Positions 52,086-63,833 of a stretch of 64,000 bases of DNA are shown piece by piece (positions within the stretch are counted from its first letter, which is position 1; each line of letters begins with the position of its first letter). Position numbers and translations under genes: made by a program. A model generated the notes under the pieces. The model was not told the DNA's origin. It did not search any database and worked only from the letters and a program-made list of their open reading frames with translations. Origin of the DNA: Aeromicrobium phragmitis (GTDB taxonomy: Bacteria; Actinomycetota; Actinomycetes; Propionibacteriales; Nocardioidaceae); NCBI RefSeq assembly GCF_003674095.1, contig NZ_RDBF01000009.1, forward strand, positions 1 to 64,000, in the 5' to 3' direction.

Positions 52086-52738
52086 TGTTCGGTCGACGCA
52101 AGAAGGACGCGGCGGCAGCGGAGCACCCCGAGACCCCGGACACGGCATCGGAGACGACGGTGCCGGCGACCCGATCCGCCGGGCCGTGGGACTCGTCTGA
52201 GCGCGATCCCGACGCTCCCGGCTATGTCGACTTGGGCGCGTTGCGGATCAAGGGTCGTGACGGCGTCGGACTGCAACTTCCCACCGAGAACGGTCAGCTG
52301 ACCTCCGTGCTCGTCGTCGTGGAAGGCTCGGCGATGGAACTGCGGATCTTCGCGGCTTCGCGGTCGGGCGGTGAGTGGGGCGACGTGCTCACGGACCTCA
52401 AGCGCGAGGTCGAGCGCCGTGAAGGGGAGTGGAAGGACGCGGACGGGCCGTTCGGTCCCGAGCTGCGGTTCCGCGTTCAGGTGACGGCCCAGGACGGCCG
52501 CACGGGAGTGCAGGAGAGCCGCATCCTCGGTGTCGAAGGGCCGCGCTGGCTGCTGCGCGCGACGCTCCTCGGCCAGGCGGCGGTCGACGAGGCAGCGGCC
52601 GAGCCGCTGCTGGAGATCCTGCGCGACGTCGTCGTGGTCCGCGGCAGCGACCCCCGCATGGTGCGCGAACCCCTGCCGCTGCAGATGCCGCCCGGCGTCA
52701 CGCCGCAGGGTGCCCAGCAGCCGAACCAGGACGCCTGA
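52085..52738 (+). CDS. DUF3710 family protein
   Basis: A soluble 217-residue actinobacterial protein. It begins MFGRRKKDA; the conserved core includes GPWDSSERDPDAPGYVDLGALRIKG, SVLVVVEGSAMELRIFAASRSGGEWGDVL and EGPRWLLRATLLGQAAVDEAAAEPLLEILRDVVVVRG. The C-terminus is proline-rich. Function unknown; it lies after dut in many actinobacteria, usually followed by an OB-fold gene that I do not see here. Confidence 0.9.
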   Translation: MFGRRKKDAAAAEHPETPDTASETTVPATRSAGPWDSSERDPDAPGYVDLGALRIKGRDGVGLQLPTENGQLTSVLVVVEGSAMELRIFAASRSGGEWGDVLTDLKREVERREGEWKDADGPFGPELRFRVQVTAQDGRTGVQESRILGVEGPRWLLRATLLGQAAVDEAAAEPLLEILRDVVVVRGSDPRMVREPLPLQMPPGVTPQGAQQPNQDA

Positions 52739-52752
52739 GCCGCGGCGCGGCC

Positions 52753-52758
52753 TAGGAT
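52753..52758 (+). promoter_or_regulatory. -10 element of the 18-codon ORF and DUF3159, leaderless type
   Basis: TAGGAT is followed by exactly six bases (CCGGAT) and ATG at 52765, the start of a short ORF that runs into DUF3159. Confidence 0.55.
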
Positions 52759-52764
52759 CCGGAT

Positions 52765-52821
52765 ATGGCGCGAATTCTCCATCGCGGCGTCGCACGTCGT
52801 CACTCGTGGGCGACCGCATGA
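52765..52821 (+). CDS. Leaderless 18-codon ORF coupled to DUF3159
   Basis: ATG at 52765 opens MARILHRGVARRHSWATA and ends in TGA at 52819-52821, which overlaps the ATG of DUF3159 as ATGA. TAGGAT six bases upstream would place the transcript start at this ATG. DUF3159 has no Shine-Dalgarno, so ribosomes finishing this peptide would restart on it. The peptide is basic, with four arginines and three histidines or tryptophan nearby. It could be a leader peptide, or only a delivery device for ribosomes. Confidence 0.5.
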   Translation: MARILHRGVARRHSWATA

Positions 52822-53483
52822 GCGGCGACGCGGCCCCACGTCCGGCGAGCGCCGAGACCGTCGAGCAACTCGTCCGTCAGCGGCTCGCCGAGGCCTTCGG
52901 CGGCGCCCGCGGCGTCGTCGAGAGCGCGATCCCGACGATCGCCTTCACGGTGTGCTTCATCGTGAGCGATCAGCTCCGGCTCAGTCTCATCGTGAGCGTG
53001 TCGCTGACGGTGGTGCTGCTCGTGGCGCGCGTGGTGCAGCGGTCGAACCCGCAGTTCGTCCTCAACGCACTCGTGGGCATCGGCATCGCGACGATCTTCG
53101 CGTCGCGGTCCGGGGAGGCGCGCGACGTCTTCCTCCCCGGCATCCTCTACAACGCCGGGTACGCCGCGGTCTTCACGGTCACCATCCTCATCGGCTGGCC
53201 TGCCGTCGGCTTCCTGATCGGCGCGGTCGTCGGGGACTTCACGGCGTGGCGCCAGGACAAGGGAATGCGCCGCCTCTGTGCGCAGATGACCTGGCTGTTC
53301 GTGCTGCCGTGCGTTCTTCGCGTGGTGGTCCAGTACCCGCTCTACGTCGCCGACGAGGTCGCGTTGCTCGGCACCGCCAAAGTGGTGATGGGCTGGCCGT
53401 TGCAGGTGGCCTCACTGCTCGCGATGGCCTGGATGCTCAGCCGCAACCGCACGCCGTTGGAGACGCGGCCTCCGACGTCGTGA
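52818..53483 (+). CDS. DUF3159 family membrane protein
   Basis: A 221-residue membrane protein with about six helices. TVEQLVRQRLAEAFGGARGVVESAIPTIAFTVCFIV and later VGFLIGAVVGDFTAWRQDKGMRRLCAQMTWLFVLPCVLRVVVQYPLY and LGTAKVVMGWPLQVASLLAMAWML are typical of DUF3159. Function unknown, though the family sits beside potassium-uptake (Trk) genes elsewhere. ATG at 52818 overlaps the short ORF; a GTG at 52806 is an alternative without support. Confidence 0.88.
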   Translation: MSGDAAPRPASAETVEQLVRQRLAEAFGGARGVVESAIPTIAFTVCFIVSDQLRLSLIVSVSLTVVLLVARVVQRSNPQFVLNALVGIGIATIFASRSGEARDVFLPGILYNAGYAAVFTVTILIGWPAVGFLIGAVVGDFTAWRQDKGMRRLCAQMTWLFVLPCVLRVVVQYPLYVADEVALLGTAKVVMGWPLQVASLLAMAWMLSRNRTPLETRPPTS

Positions 53484-53560
53484 CGTCCAGTCGGCAGAAG
53501 CACGAGGGCGCGACCGGCGGGGACGCACGCTCCGCCTCGGCTCTCCTTGCAGGTCACGAG

Positions 53561-53566
53561 CAGACT
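53561..53566 (+). promoter_or_regulatory. Candidate -10 element of the RNA methyltransferase gene
   Basis: CAGACT is followed by seven bases and ATG at 53574. It deviates from TANNNT at the first position. Confidence 0.35.
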
Positions 53567-53573
53567 GTTGTTC

Positions 53574-54836
53574 ATGCCCGATGTCTTTGACCCGCGCGCT
53601 CCGATGGGGGAGCCTGCCGTGCGCGCGAACGAGGAGCTTCCCGTCGTCGACGTCGGCCCGGTGGCCCACGGCGGGCACTGCGTCGCTCGGCTCGACGGAC
53701 AAGTGGTCTTCGTCCGTCACGCCCTGCCGGGCGAGCGCGTGCGGATCGCGGTCACGGAGCGGTCGAAGCGATTCTTGCGTGCCGACGCGGTCGACGTGCT
53801 CGAGCCCTCCCCGGACCGGGTGGCCGCGCCGTGTCCGTTCGCCGGTACGTGCGGCGGATGCGACTTCCAGCACGTCAGCGCCGAGGGGCAGCGCCGACTG
53901 CTCGCCCACGTGGTTCGTGAGCAGTTGCAACGACTCGCGGGGATCGACTGGGACGTGGAGGTCGAAGCCGTCCAGCCCGAGACACTCGGCTGGCGCACAC
54001 GCGTCACCTACGCTGTCGACGCGTCGGGCCGCGCCGGGTTGCGACGGCATCGCGATCACACGATCGTGCCCATCGACTTCTGCCGGATCGCCCATCGCGA
54101 TGCGCGATCCGTCACCGCCGCCCAGTGGAGCGACGGTCCCGTCGAAGCGGTGGTCTCATCGAGCGGGGAACGGCTTCTCGTCACCGACGCCGAGGTCCCC
54201 GAGGAGGAACTCGACTCCCTTCACGGCGTGGTGAGCCGCGACGGCGCGCTGCGGCAGGGAAGCGGAACGCTGCACGAGGTCGTCCACGGTCGAATGTTCC
54301 ACGTCACCGGCTCGGGCTTCTGGCAGGTGCACCCGCGGGCGGCGGAGACGCTCGTCGACGCCGTGCTTGCGGCGGCGCAGGTGCGGCCCGGCGACCGCGT
54401 ACTCGACCTCTATGCCGGGGCCGGGCTGTTCTCGGCATTTCTCGCCGAGCAGGCGGGTCCCGACGGAGCGGTGGTGAGCGTCGAGGGCGCCCGGTCCGGT
54501 CACGAGGACGCGCGCGTCAACCTCGCCGATCTTGCGAACGCGACAGCGCAGCGCGCGCCCGTGGAGAAGGCGCTCGCCCGGGGCTGGCTCGGCTCGTCGG
54601 CCGACGTGGTCGTCCTGGATCCTCCGCGTGCTGGAGCCAAGGCCGCCGTCGCGCCGATCGCGGCGCTCGGTGCGCGCACGGTGGTCTACGTCGCGTGCGA
54701 CCCCGCCGCGTTGGCGCGCGACCTCAAGATGTTCGCCGAACACGGATACGATGTGCGCTCGTTGCGCGCTTTCGCGCTGTTCCCGATGACACACCACGTC
54801 GAATGCGTGGCCGTGCTTGCTCCTGCCGAGCGTTGA
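53574..54836 (+). CDS. TrmA/RumA family RNA (uracil-5)-methyltransferase
   Basis: SAM-dependent methyltransferase of uridine in rRNA or tRNA, 420 residues. A TRAM domain (about 25-80) holds GPVAHGGHCVARLDGQVVFVRHALPGERV. Cysteines CPFAGTCGGCDFQH near 86 bind a [4Fe-4S] cluster. SAM binding uses LDLYAGAGLFSAFLAEQAG. The acceptor and catalytic regions are VLDPPRAGAK and YVACDPAALARDL, where the cysteine is the nucleophile. Which RNA position is modified is not readable. ATG at 53574 is chosen over an upstream ATG at 53547 because of the -10-like CAGACT. Confidence 0.9.
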   Translation: MPDVFDPRAPMGEPAVRANEELPVVDVGPVAHGGHCVARLDGQVVFVRHALPGERVRIAVTERSKRFLRADAVDVLEPSPDRVAAPCPFAGTCGGCDFQHVSAEGQRRLLAHVVREQLQRLAGIDWDVEVEAVQPETLGWRTRVTYAVDASGRAGLRRHRDHTIVPIDFCRIAHRDARSVTAAQWSDGPVEAVVSSSGERLLVTDAEVPEEELDSLHGVVSRDGALRQGSGTLHEVVHGRMFHVTGSGFWQVHPRAAETLVDAVLAAAQVRPGDRVLDLYAGAGLFSAFLAEQAGPDGAVVSVEGARSGHEDARVNLADLANATAQRAPVEKALARGWLGSSADVVVLDPPRAGAKAAVAPIAALGARTVVYVACDPAALARDLKMFAEHGYDVRSLRAFALFPMTHHVECVAVLAPAER

Positions 54837-54851
54837 CGAGAGGGTAATCCG

Positions 54852-57287
54852 GTGAAGTACGCAGACCCGCACGCCTGTCCCGATTGCCGAGGGCGGATCG
54901 CGGGGCATCGGCGATGCCCTCACTGCGGGCTCACCCTCACTGGTCCGGCGGCCACCGCGTTGTGGCGGCAGATGGAGCGGGTCGACGCTCTCGTCGCCGA
55001 GGCCCGGAAGGTCCGCCCTCAGCCACCGGCCGCACCCGTCGCTACGCCGGCGCCGACCGGCGCGCCCGTGCCGGCGGCTCCGATGACACCGCAGGCGACC
55101 GCGTTCCCACCGTTCCCGGCAACTGCCCCACCGCGTCCCACGTCCGCGCCCCGCACGGGGCTCGATGCCGGTTCCGTGATCCTCGGCCTGGGCGCGCTCC
55201 TGCTCCTGGTGGCCGCCACCATCTTCATCTCGGTCTCCTGGGACCGGCTCGGTCTCTTCGGTCGTTCGATGGTGCTGTTCGCCGCCACCGTTGCGGCGGC
55301 CGCAGCCGCCGCGTTCACCACCCGGCGGCGTCTTAGCGCCTCGGCGGAGGCATTGTGGGCGGTCGGCTTCGGCCTCCTGACGTTGGACTGGTTCGCTGCC
55401 CGAGCCGAGGGGCTGTTCGCTCTGGACGTCGTCCCCGGCGAGATCCACCTCGGCGGATGGGCTGTCCTCCTGGCGCTGCTCGCGCTACCGGTCGCACGGC
55501 TCGGACGCACGCGCCTGGGCCGGCACCTGGTCCTGCCCCAGATCTACGCGGGCGTCGCCCCCTGGATCGCGGTTCCGGCCGTCCTCTTCTACCTGTGGTC
55601 CGATGCCGATTGGACCGCGTTCTGGTCCGGTGCGGTGGCCGGACTCCTGGCGGCCCTCGTTGTCACCCTGGCGTGGCGACTGCGGGCGAGAATCGCCCTC
55701 TGGATCGCCGTGCCGCTCGGGGCGGCAGTCGTCCCGTTCCTGGTCATCGCGGCGCTCACGGAGGCGTTCACGTCACCGGACCTCGACGGCCTGGTTCTGA
55801 ATGGTCACGGCGCGCCGCTCGCCGTCATCGCGGTCGGCAGCGCGGTCGCCGCACTGGTTCTCCCACGAGGCGCGTCCGGCGCTGCGGCCGTCGCGCTCAC
55901 CGCGGTGGGCATCCTCGTGCTGACCGCCGTCGTCGGGGAGTCGTCGGCCACCATCGCCGCGATCGTCGCCGCGGTGATCATCGCGCTGGGCAGCATCGTG
56001 GTTCGGGGGGCCTCGGTGTGGGCCCGCGGTGCCCACGCGGCACTCGTGACGGCTGCGGGCGGAGCCCTCCTGGTGGTGCTGGCCGGCTGGTCCGGTGACG
56101 TCGTTACCCCCGTCGCCGTGGCCGCGCTGTCGGTCGGTGTGGCCGCTGCGGCCTGGGGCGCCCACCGCTGGACGAGCATCGCCCTGCCGCGACCGTTGCT
56201 GCGTCCTGTCGTCGTGTCGATCCTGCTGGTGGGGCTGATGGCGACCATGGGAGCTGCGGAGCTTCCCGCGTCCGCTCAGGCAGCCGTCGCGATCGCCGCG
56301 GCCGTCGTCGTCGCGTGGCGCTTGGCCCGGGGTACTCGCGTGGAGCAGTGGATCGGCCCGGCTGCGCTGCTCGTGGCGTTGCTGCCCGCGTCGAGCAACG
56401 ACGGTGTGGCCGCATGGTCGTATGCCATCGTCGCGGCGGCCTTGGCGATCCTCGCGGCCACGACGCGGTGGGACCTGCTCGCAGCCGTCTCCGGAGTGCT
56501 CGCCGCGCTGACGGCCGCCGGGGCGGGGGTCGCGTTGTCGAGCTCGGCTGGGCTTGACGCCCGCGGCGTGTCGTTGTGGCTCACCCTGACCGGTGTCGCC
56601 GCCTTCGGTATCGCGAGCTGGTACCTCGAGTCACCCGTGCGACGGCTTCCGCTGGAGGCAACCGCCGGGGTGGTGGCCTTCGCGGGTGTGCTCGCCGGAC
56701 TCGACGTCCAGGACGCTTCATGGGCGGCGTTGCTGTTCCTCGTGCTCGCACTCACCCTGTTCGCGGCCGCCGCCGATGTGGCCGACCGGCGTTGGTGCGC
56801 CGTTCCCGCCGTCGTCCTCGCGGTCCTGTCGTGGATCTGCTTCATCGTGGGGGAGGAGATCACCTCGGTCGAGGCGTTCACCGTTCCGCTGGCCGCCGTG
56901 GCTCTCGGGATCGGCGGCTGGTTCCTGCGACGTGATGCGTCCGTGCGGACGGTCCCCGCGCTCGGCGTGGGGCTCGCCCTCGCCGTCCTGCCGTCGCTGC
57001 CGCAGGCGCTCGCCGATCCGACGGGGCTGCGAGCCGTCCTGCTCGGTCTCGCCGCGCTGGTCGCGCTCGCGGTCGGCGGGTGGCGGTCCTGGCAGGCGCC
57101 GTTCGTGGTCGGCGTGGTCGTCCTGGCCCTCCTGGTGATCGTCAATCTGTGGCCGCTCGCCATGGCCGTGCAGCGGTGGGCGCTCTTCGGTCTGCTCGGT
57201 ATCGCGCTGCTCGTGATCGGCGTAACGTGGGAGGCCCGAGTGCGGCAGGGCCGGGCCGCCCTTCGGGTCGTCGCCTCGATGCGTTGA
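54852..57287 (+). CDS. Large membrane protein with N-terminal zinc ribbon (SCO7613-like)
   Basis: An 811-residue protein. Residues 9-26 hold CPDCRGRIAGHRRCPHCG, a four-cysteine zinc ribbon. A helix (LWRQMERVDALVAEARKVR) and an alanine-proline linker to about 90 follow. From about 105 there are some 24 to 28 hydrophobic helices in regular spacing. Actinobacterial relatives are annotated as SCO7613-type membrane proteins of unknown function. GAGAGGG lies seven bases before the GTG start. It ends about 50 bases before the aconitase operator candidate. Confidence 0.78.
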   Translation: MKYADPHACPDCRGRIAGHRRCPHCGLTLTGPAATALWRQMERVDALVAEARKVRPQPPAAPVATPAPTGAPVPAAPMTPQATAFPPFPATAPPRPTSAPRTGLDAGSVILGLGALLLLVAATIFISVSWDRLGLFGRSMVLFAATVAAAAAAAFTTRRRLSASAEALWAVGFGLLTLDWFAARAEGLFALDVVPGEIHLGGWAVLLALLALPVARLGRTRLGRHLVLPQIYAGVAPWIAVPAVLFYLWSDADWTAFWSGAVAGLLAALVVTLAWRLRARIALWIAVPLGAAVVPFLVIAALTEAFTSPDLDGLVLNGHGAPLAVIAVGSAVAALVLPRGASGAAAVALTAVGILVLTAVVGESSATIAAIVAAVIIALGSIVVRGASVWARGAHAALVTAAGGALLVVLAGWSGDVVTPVAVAALSVGVAAAAWGAHRWTSIALPRPLLRPVVVSILLVGLMATMGAAELPASAQAAVAIAAAVVVAWRLARGTRVEQWIGPAALLVALLPASSNDGVAAWSYAIVAAALAILAATTRWDLLAAVSGVLAALTAAGAGVALSSSAGLDARGVSLWLTLTGVAAFGIASWYLESPVRRLPLEATAGVVAFAGVLAGLDVQDASWAALLFLVLALTLFAAAADVADRRWCAVPAVVLAVLSWICFIVGEEITSVEAFTVPLAAVALGIGGWFLRRDASVRTVPALGVGLALAVLPSLPQALADPTGLRAVLLGLAALVALAVGGWRSWQAPFVVGVVVLALLVIVNLWPLAMAVQRWALFGLLGIALLVIGVTWEARVRQGRAALRVVASMR

Positions 57288-57336
57288 CCCTCCGGCGGTA
57301 AGGGCGACCTTCGTTGAGGGCTCCGCCGCGACAAGG

Positions 57337-57354
57337 TATCTTGATGTCAAGATA
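57337..57354. promoter_or_regulatory. Palindromic operator candidate at the aconitase promoter
   Basis: TATCTTGATGTCAAGATA is a near-perfect 18-base palindrome (TATCTTGA-TG-TCAAGATA). TATTGT (57353-57358), a possible -10, overlaps its right arm, and the ATG lies 72 bases further on. The geometry suggests a repressor site for acnA. The regulator is not identifiable from this window. Confidence 0.6.
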
Positions 57355-57425
57355 TTGTGTCGGCCTCCGTGATGCGCGGAACCGAAAGGTCGGCAGGATG
57401 GGTCCAGACACGCGAAGGAGAGACG

Positions 57426-60293
<2,868 letters not shown>

Positions 60294-60305
60294 GCACCGA
60301 ACCCC

Positions 60306-60337
60306 GAAGGCCCCGGCGATCGGTCGCCGGGGCCTTC
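60306..60337 (+). terminator. Terminator hairpin after acnA
   Basis: A 14-bp perfect stem (GAAGGCCCCGGCGA with its complement) closes a 4-base loop TCGG, 13 bases after the acnA stop. Confidence 0.85.
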
Positions 60338-60376
60338 TGGCGTTCTCGCCACCTCCGCCGACGCTCGGACCGCGGT

Positions 60377-60382
60377 TAACCT
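60377..60382 (+). promoter_or_regulatory. -10 element of the flavin reductase-like gene, leaderless type
   Basis: TAACCT is followed by six bases (GACGGG) and the GTG at 60389. Confidence 0.6.
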
Positions 60383-60388
60383 GACGGG

Positions 60389-60892
60389 GTGACGATCCAC
60401 AGCGACCACCCCTTCGTGCCGCCCGAGTCCGATCGTGACGTCGTGCGCCGGTTCCGCGGCCGTCTCGCGGCGTCCGTCACCGTGGTCGCCACGGGGGAAG
60501 GCCGTGATCGCAGCGGCCTGACGGTCTCGTCACTCGTGATCGTCGACGGGCCGAAGTCCCGGGTCGTCGCGTTCGTCGACCCGGACTCCGAACTGGGCGA
60601 GGCGGTGGACGTCGGTACCTGCGTCACCGTCTCGCTGCTCACCGACGGCGACCAGTTCCTGGCGGACGCGTTCGCCGGGCTCGCGCCGGCGCCGGGAGGT
60701 GCGTTCCGGCTGGGCGACTGGAACGACACCGCTTGGGGTCCGGTGCACGCGCAGCGATCGTGGCTCGGCGCACGCATCGAGGGCGTGCGCGAACTCGGGT
60801 ACGCGCTCGAGATCGTCGCCGTCGTCGAGCACGCGGAGATCCATGGCGAGGAGGGGCTCGTTCACGTGCGGGGCCGCTATCGCAGCAGCTAG
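60389..60892 (+). CDS. Flavin reductase family protein
   Basis: A 167-residue split-barrel flavin-binding protein. FRGRLAASVTVVATGEGRDRSGLTVSSLVIVDGPKSRVVAFVDPDSELGEAV follows the flavin reductase-like domain, with the T-V-S-S loop binding the phosphate of FMN or FAD. LGARIEGVRELGYALEIVAVVEHAEIHGEEGLVHVRGRY ends the domain. It may reduce flavin for a monooxygenase, but none lies nearby. Its TAG stop is shared with the -10 element of the next gene. Confidence 0.82.
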   Translation: MTIHSDHPFVPPESDRDVVRRFRGRLAASVTVVATGEGRDRSGLTVSSLVIVDGPKSRVVAFVDPDSELGEAVDVGTCVTVSLLTDGDQFLADAFAGLAPAPGGAFRLGDWNDTAWGPVHAQRSWLGARIEGVRELGYALEIVAVVEHAEIHGEEGLVHVRGRYRSS

Positions 60893-60895
60893 GGT
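60890..60895 (+). promoter_or_regulatory. -10 element of the SMP-30-like gene, overlapping a stop codon
   Basis: TAGGGT, whose TAG is the stop of the flavin reductase gene, is followed by six bases (GCGGCC) and ATG at 60902. Confidence 0.6.
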
Positions 60896-60901
60896 GCGGC
60901 C

Positions 60902-61876
60902 ATGGCCAAGCCGTCGATCGACCCACAGCGCTGGCGGCCACCACCCGCCGACCTGTCCGAGCCGGACGTGGCTCACGTGGCTCGCGTCTACCCGGTGTCC
61001 GGAAAGGGACCCGAGGACGTTCTTGTGCTGCCCGACGGGAGCGTGCTCACCGGCCTGGAGGACGGCCGAATCGTGCGCATCGATCCGACGAGCGCTCAGG
61101 AGCGCACCGTGGTCGACACCGGCGGCCGGCCGTTCGGTCTGGAACGTCATCCCGACGGCGGCGTCGTCGTGTGCGACGGTTTCCGCGGGCTCCTGCATCT
61201 CAGCGAGGACGGCACGCTCACGACGCTGCTGGACCGGGTCGAGGGCGTGCCGCTGAAGTTCTGCAACAACGCCGCCGTCGCCGCGGACGGCACGATCTAC
61301 CTGAGCGACTCGACGCGCAAGTTCGGTCCGTTCGACTGGCGCGCGGATCTACTGGAGCACCGGCCGACCGGCCGGCTGCTGCGCCGCGACCCTGACGGGA
61401 ACGTCGAGGTCCTACTCGACGGGCTGGCCTTCGCCAACGGCGTGGCACTCACGCCGGCCGAGGACGCGGTCATCGTCGCCGAGACGGCCGGCTACGTGCT
61501 TCGACGCGTCGACCTGTCCACCGGCACGGCCACGCAGTTCGGGCCGGTGCTGACGGGATTCCCCGACAACATCGCACTCGGCGACGACGGTCTCATCTGG
61601 GTCACGATCGCCTCCCCGCGCGACGCCGCGCTCGACGCCCTGTTGCCGCGCGCCCCCTGGATGCGATCGCTCGTGTGGGCTTTGCCCGACCGCCTGCAGC
61701 CGCAGCCGAAGTCGACGATCCACGTGCAAGCCTACGAACCGGAGACCGGCCAGCGGATCCACGACGTGCACACGTCGCACCCCGACTTCGGCATGGTCAC
61801 CGGCGTCCGCAAGTGCGGCGACCGGGTGTGGCTCGGCAGCCTGGAGTCGCGCGCCATCGCGGCGTTGTCGTGGTGA
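60902..61876 (+). CDS. SMP-30/gluconolactonase/strictosidine synthase-like protein
   Basis: A 324-residue six-bladed beta-propeller. Blades show the recurring D-G-x-V or D-G-x-I pattern (LVLPDGSVLTGLEDGRIVRID, HPDGGVVVCDGFRGLLHL, NNAAVAADGTIYLSDSTRKFG, LAFANGVALTPAEDAVIVAETAGYVLRRVDL, FPDNIALGDDGLIWVTIASPR). The ANGVAL and DN residues are the usual metal-site positions. No signal peptide is seen. Members are lactonases or related hydrolases; no substrate can be assigned. It is separately promoted by a leaderless-type -10. Confidence 0.87.
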   Translation: MAKPSIDPQRWRPPPADLSEPDVAHVARVYPVSGKGPEDVLVLPDGSVLTGLEDGRIVRIDPTSAQERTVVDTGGRPFGLERHPDGGVVVCDGFRGLLHLSEDGTLTTLLDRVEGVPLKFCNNAAVAADGTIYLSDSTRKFGPFDWRADLLEHRPTGRLLRRDPDGNVEVLLDGLAFANGVALTPAEDAVIVAETAGYVLRRVDLSTGTATQFGPVLTGFPDNIALGDDGLIWVTIASPRDAALDALLPRAPWMRSLVWALPDRLQPQPKSTIHVQAYEPETGQRIHDVHTSHPDFGMVTGVRKCGDRVWLGSLESRAIAALSW

Positions 61877-61920
61877 CGGCGCAAGCGCCGGGCTGACCGG
61901 GCGCCGTGGGGTCGGCTCGT

Positions 61921-61926
61921 TACGAT
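61921..61926 (+). promoter_or_regulatory. -10 element of dxs, leaderless type
   Basis: TACGAT is followed by six bases (GGAGCA) and ATG at 61933. Confidence 0.6.
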
Positions 61927-61932
61927 GGAGCA

Positions 61933-63828
61933 ATGGCCAGCGTGCTCCGATCCCTCTCCGGTCCCACGGACCTGCGGCGGCTTGGCGACGCCGAACTCAC
62001 CGAGCTCGCCACCGAGATCCGGCAGCTGCTGCTGGAGTCGGTCGCCGCCAACGGCGGGCACCTGGGTCCGAATCTGGGAGTCGTCGAACTCACCATCGCC
62101 CTGCACCGGGTTTTCGAGTCCCCCCGTGATCGGATCGTCTGGGACACCGGGCACCAGTCGTACGTGCACAAGATGCTGACCGGGCGGGCGGACGGCTTCG
62201 CCACGCTGCGCCAGGAGGGCGGTCTCTCCGGCTATCCCTCACGCGGCGAGTCCGACCACGATTGGGTGGAGAACTCCCACGCCTCCACGTCGTTGTCGTA
62301 CGCGGACGGGCTGGCGCGGGCGTACCAACTCCAGGGTCGCGACGATCACGTCGTCGCCGTGATCGGCGACGGCGCACTGACCGGAGGGATGGCGTGGGAG
62401 GCGATCAACAACATCGCCGCGGACCCGCAGCGCCGCGTCGTCATCGTCGTCAACGACAACGGCCGCTCCTACACTCCGACGGTCGGCGGCCTCGCGAACA
62501 AGCTGACCGAGATCCGCACCAACCCGCGCTACGAGCCGACCCTGCGGGCCATCCGCGAACGGCTCACCTCCGGGCACCGCGTCGGCGAAGTCGCGTACGA
62601 GGCCCTGCACGCGATGAAGAAGGGGATCAAGGACGCCCTCGCGCCTCAGGGCATGTTCGAGGATCTCGGCATCAAGTACATCGGCCCGGTCGACGGCCAC
62701 GATCGCCGCGCTATGGAGCAGGCGCTGCTGGCCGCGAAGCGATTCGGCGGCCCCGTGCTCGTGCACGCCATCACCACCAAGGGCCAGGGGTACGACATCG
62801 CCGTGGCCAACGAGAACGATCAGATGCACCAGTCGCATCCGTTCGACCTCGCCACGGGCGAAGTCACCGACGTCGCCCCGGCGGGGTGGACGTCGGTCTT
62901 CCGTGACGAGATCGTGCGGATCGCCGACGAGCGCCCGGACGTCGTCGGCATCACGGCGGCGATGTTGTACCCAGTGGGCCTCGATGCGTTCGCCGACAAG
63001 TTCCCCGACCGCGTCTTCGACGTCGGCATCGCCGAGCAGCACGCCGCGACGTGCGCCGCGGGTCTCGCCATGGGCGGGCTGCATCCGGTCGTCGCGGTGT
63101 ACGCCACCTTCCTCAACCGAGCCTTCGACCAGGTGCTGCTCGACGTCGCGCTGCACCGCTGCGGCGTGACGTTCGTGCTCGACCGCGCCGGCGTCACCGG
63201 CGACGACGGCGCAAGCCACAACGGCATGTGGGATCTCTCCCTTCTGCAGTTGGTCCCGGGGCTGCACCTGGCGGCACCCCGCGACGGCGCCCAGCTGCGA
63301 GAGTTGCTGCGCGAGGCCGTGGACATCGAGGATGCGCCCAGCGTCGTGCGCTTCGCCAAAGGGGCCGTGGGACCCGACATCGACGCGATCGAACGCCTCG
63401 GCACCGTCGACGTGCTGCGCCGCGACGAGTCCGCCGAGGTGCTGTTCGTCGGGGTCGGTCCGTTCGCGCAGGTGGCGCTCGACGCCGCAGCCGACCTCGC
63501 CGCCGCCGGCATCGCCAGCACCGTGGTCGATCCGCGATGGGTCAAACCACTTGACCCCGCGATCACCGACCTCGCCCGGCGGCACCGGCTCGTCGTCACG
63601 GTCGAGGACAACGGCCGCCAGGGCGGCGTGGGCGCCACCGTGGCACAGACCTTGCACGATGCCGACGTGTCCGCCCCCGTGCGGATCCACGCCATCGCCC
63701 AGGAGTTCCTCGACCACGCCAAGCGGGGCGTCATCCTGGAGCGCCTGGGGCTGACGGCCGACACCATCGCGGCCGACGCCCGCGCCGCGTTGTCCGGGGT
63801 CGGCACGGGGAATAACTCACAGGAGTGA
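61933..63828 (+). CDS. dxs: 1-deoxy-D-xylulose-5-phosphate synthase
   Basis: First enzyme of the MEP isoprenoid pathway, joining pyruvate and glyceraldehyde 3-phosphate with thiamine diphosphate; 631 residues, full length. The histidine-rich start [21 protein letters not shown] and [10 protein letters not shown], the ThDP-magnesium motif [17 protein letters not shown] near 143-159, [16 protein letters not shown], the catalytic glutamate in [10 protein letters not shown] near 366, and [16 protein letters not shown] are all present. ATG at 61933 fits the -10 element; an upstream GTG frame start has no support. It is followed by a PAC2 gene with its Shine-Dalgarno inside the dxs end. Confidence 0.97.
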   Translation: MASVLRSLSGPTDLRRLGDAELTELATEIRQLLLESVAANGGHLGPNLGVVELTIALHRVFESPRDRIVWDTGHQSYVHKMLTGRADGFATLRQEGGLSGYPSRGESDHDWVENSHASTSLSYADGLARAYQLQGRDDHVVAVIGDGALTGGMAWEAINNIAADPQRRVVIVVNDNGRSYTPTVGGLANKLTEIRTNPRYEPTLRAIRERLTSGHRVGEVAYEALHAMKKGIKDALAPQGMFEDLGIKYIGPVDGHDRRAMEQALLAAKRFGGPVLVHAITTKGQGYDIAVANENDQMHQSHPFDLATGEVTDVAPAGWTSVFRDEIVRIADERPDVVGITAAMLYPVGLDAFADKFPDRVFDVGIAEQHAATCAAGLAMGGLHPVVAVYATFLNRAFDQVLLDVALHRCGVTFVLDRAGVTGDDGASHNGMWDLSLLQLVPGLHLAAPRDGAQLRELLREAVDIEDAPSVVRFAKGAVGPDIDAIERLGTVDVLRRDESAEVLFVGVGPFAQVALDAAADLAAAGIASTVVDPRWVKPLDPAITDLARRHRLVVTVEDNGRQGGVGATVAQTLHDADVSAPVRIHAIAQEFLDHAKRGVILERLGLTADTIAADARAALSGVGTGNNSQE

Positions 63829-63833
63829 GAGCG

